DNA of 64,000 bases, from NCBI GenBank assembly GCA_902564385.1, contig CACFAT010000005.1, positions 22,594 to 86,593 of the forward strand, given 5' to 3'. This stretch comes from an uncultured Pelagibacteraceae bacterium. GTDB lineage: Bacteria > Pseudomonadota > Alphaproteobacteria > Pelagibacterales > Pelagibacteraceae. Below the pieces are notes generated by a model. It did not search any database. It was not told the origin of the DNA and saw nothing but the letters and a program-made list of their open reading frames with translations. The first letter of the stretch is position 1. Every line of letters starts with the position of its first letter. Position numbers and translations under genes: made by a program. Below are positions 63,243 through 64,000 of the stretch, piece by piece.

Positions 63243-64000
63243 TTAATACTTTAATTTAATATCAGATATTTTAAAGGCCTTAATGAGTATTGAAATCAAT
63301 AAATAAAAAGTAAAAGTTAAAAGAACTAATAAAATAATTGCTAAAAATTTATAACTATTTGTGAATATAAAATAATTACTAAAATAATTTATTAAAATTT
63401 TAAATGATCCAAGACAAACTAGATTTGCAATAAATATTTTAAAGAGCTGTTGAAAAAACGTAAGGTTAAAATTAAAATAATCTTTATTTAAGACAAATAT
63501 CATCAATAAAAGTCCATTCAACCATGAAGAAATGGTTGTCGCTATAGGAATTATAATAAAACCTAATTTGTTAAATAAAGATACGCTAATTACAATATTT
63601 AAAATTACAGAAATTAGTGAAAAGTAAAAAGGTGTTTTCGTGTCATTTCTAGCAAAAATAAAACTTGAAAATATTTTAATCATCGAAAATGCGGGTAGAC
63701 CCAATGCAAAATAAAATAATGCAAGGGCTGAATTTTTAACACTTTCTTCATTAAAAGATCCATAACCAAAAAGCGCTGAAACAATTTCCTCAGAGGCAAA
63801 AATTAATGCAAGTGTAGCCGGGAGACTTAAAAATAAACTCAACTCTAAAGACTTATTTTGTAAAATTTCTAATTTTAATTTATTTTTACTTTCAACATAT
63901 CTACTTAAGTTGGGTAAAATAATTATACCTATTGCAATTCCTGCTATCGCTAAGTTTATTTGATATATTCTGTCTGCATAATACAAATATGAAACTGCAC
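63243..64000 (-). CDS. murJ: Lipid II flippase MurJ, C-terminal part (N-terminus outside window)
   Basis: The visible 250 or so residues are the C-terminal half of MurJ, the inner-membrane lipid II flippase of peptidoglycan synthesis. The typical YYADRIYQINLAIAGIAIG and ILPNLSRY lie at the beginning of the visible part, and many hydrophobic helices follow (for example ALFYFALGLPAFSMIKIFSSFIFARND). The reading frame continues past 64000, so the start is not in the window. It is followed by trpS. Confidence 0.93.
   Translation of the reverse strand, partial: AVSYLYYADRIYQINLAIAGIAIGIIILPNLSRYVESKNKLKLEILQNKSLELSLFLSLPATLALIFASEEIVSALFGYGSFNEESVKNSALALFYFALGLPAFSMIKIFSSFIFARNDTKTPFYFSLISVILNIVISVSLFNKLGFIIIPIATTISSWLNGLLLMIFVLNKDYFNFNLTFFQQLFKIFIANLVCLGSFKILINYFSNYFIFTNSYKFLAIILLVLLTFTFYLLISILIKAFKISDIKLKY

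Noticed and set aside
1..64000. CRISPR arrays, insertion sequences, prophage or integrase genes
   Set aside because: No repeated spacer pattern, transposase, integrase or phage protein was seen in any frame.

Overview
The window is a very AT-rich, densely packed stretch of an alphaproteobacterial chromosome. The gene content and gene order point to the SAR11 clade (Pelagibacterales): tiny intergenic spaces, many 1-4 base overlaps, Lys/Asn/Ile-rich proteins, a TAXI-type TRAP transporter, and alphaproteobacterial blocks such as Suv3-like helicase/fdxA/carD, ubiE-ubiB, irr next to fabA-fabB-fabI, and fur-miaB-phoH-ybeY-lnt-metK-nusA-infB-rbfA-rpsO-pnp. I see no insertion sequence, prophage, CRISPR array or rRNA. 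The assignment is inferred from content, not from a database search.

Layout. 1-3.8 kb: truncated gltD, uppP, a DMT-family exporter and a gamma-butyrobetaine-hydroxylase-like dioxygenase. 3.8-8.1 kb: pyruvate dehydrogenase aceE-aceF, with an extra lipoyl domain fused to the E1 subunit. 8.2-8.8 kb: tRNA-Arg, a 27-residue membrane microprotein and a hotdog thioesterase. 8.8-12.2 kb: TRAP-TAXI transporter. 12.3-15.5 kb: aminotransferase and acetoacetyl-CoA synthetase. 15.7-19.7 kb: Suv3-like helicase, TerB-like protein, ferredoxin and CarD. 19.7-20 kb: a compact transcription unit for a 27-residue Lys/Arg/Ala peptide. 20-25.6 kb: acyl-CoA synthetase, tRNA-Leu, DedA-like protein, DsbB, Coq7, HNH nuclease, esterase, HIG1-like protein and TlpA. 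25.6-29 kb: argH, lptM-like lipoprotein, lysA and plsC. 29-33 kb: dnaN, dnaA, rpsT, mutM. 33-38.1 kb: ubiE, ubiB, coaBC, dut, a MoeB/ThiF protein and an SH3 protein. 38.1-42.1 kb: a Cys-rich mini-protein with Fur-like repeats upstream, then DUF2061, Asp/Asn hydroxylase-like protein, katG and irr. 42.1-46.1 kb: fabA, fabB, fabI, DUF4149 protein and a nucleotide-sugar epimerase. 46.1-53.2 kb: a frameshifted membrane microprotein, rhodanese, pnp, rpsO, rbfA, infB, nusA. 53.3-59.5 kb: metK, lnt, ybeY, phoH/ybeZ, miaB, fur and a shortened tsaB. 59.5-64 kb: polysaccharide deacetylase, Bax-like glucosaminidase, Nfu, trpS and the C-terminal part of murJ.

How the parts connect. Iron and oxidative stress are a theme. 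There are two Fur-family regulators (Irr and Fur). I find ICE-like palindromes in front of katG and between irr and fabA, and three Fur-box-like repeats in front of a Cys-rich mini-protein. Ubiquinone synthesis (coq7, ubiE, ubiB), unsaturated fatty acid synthesis (fabA/fabB/fabI), translation and RNA turnover (nusA-infB-rbfA-rpsO-pnp plus the Suv3-like helicase), and the cell envelope (uppP, murJ, lnt, Bax-like, lptM-like) are all represented. Several genes were found only by reading the sequence because they are very short: 8329-8412, 19788-19871, 26990-27106, 38125-38304 and the broken 46144-46292.
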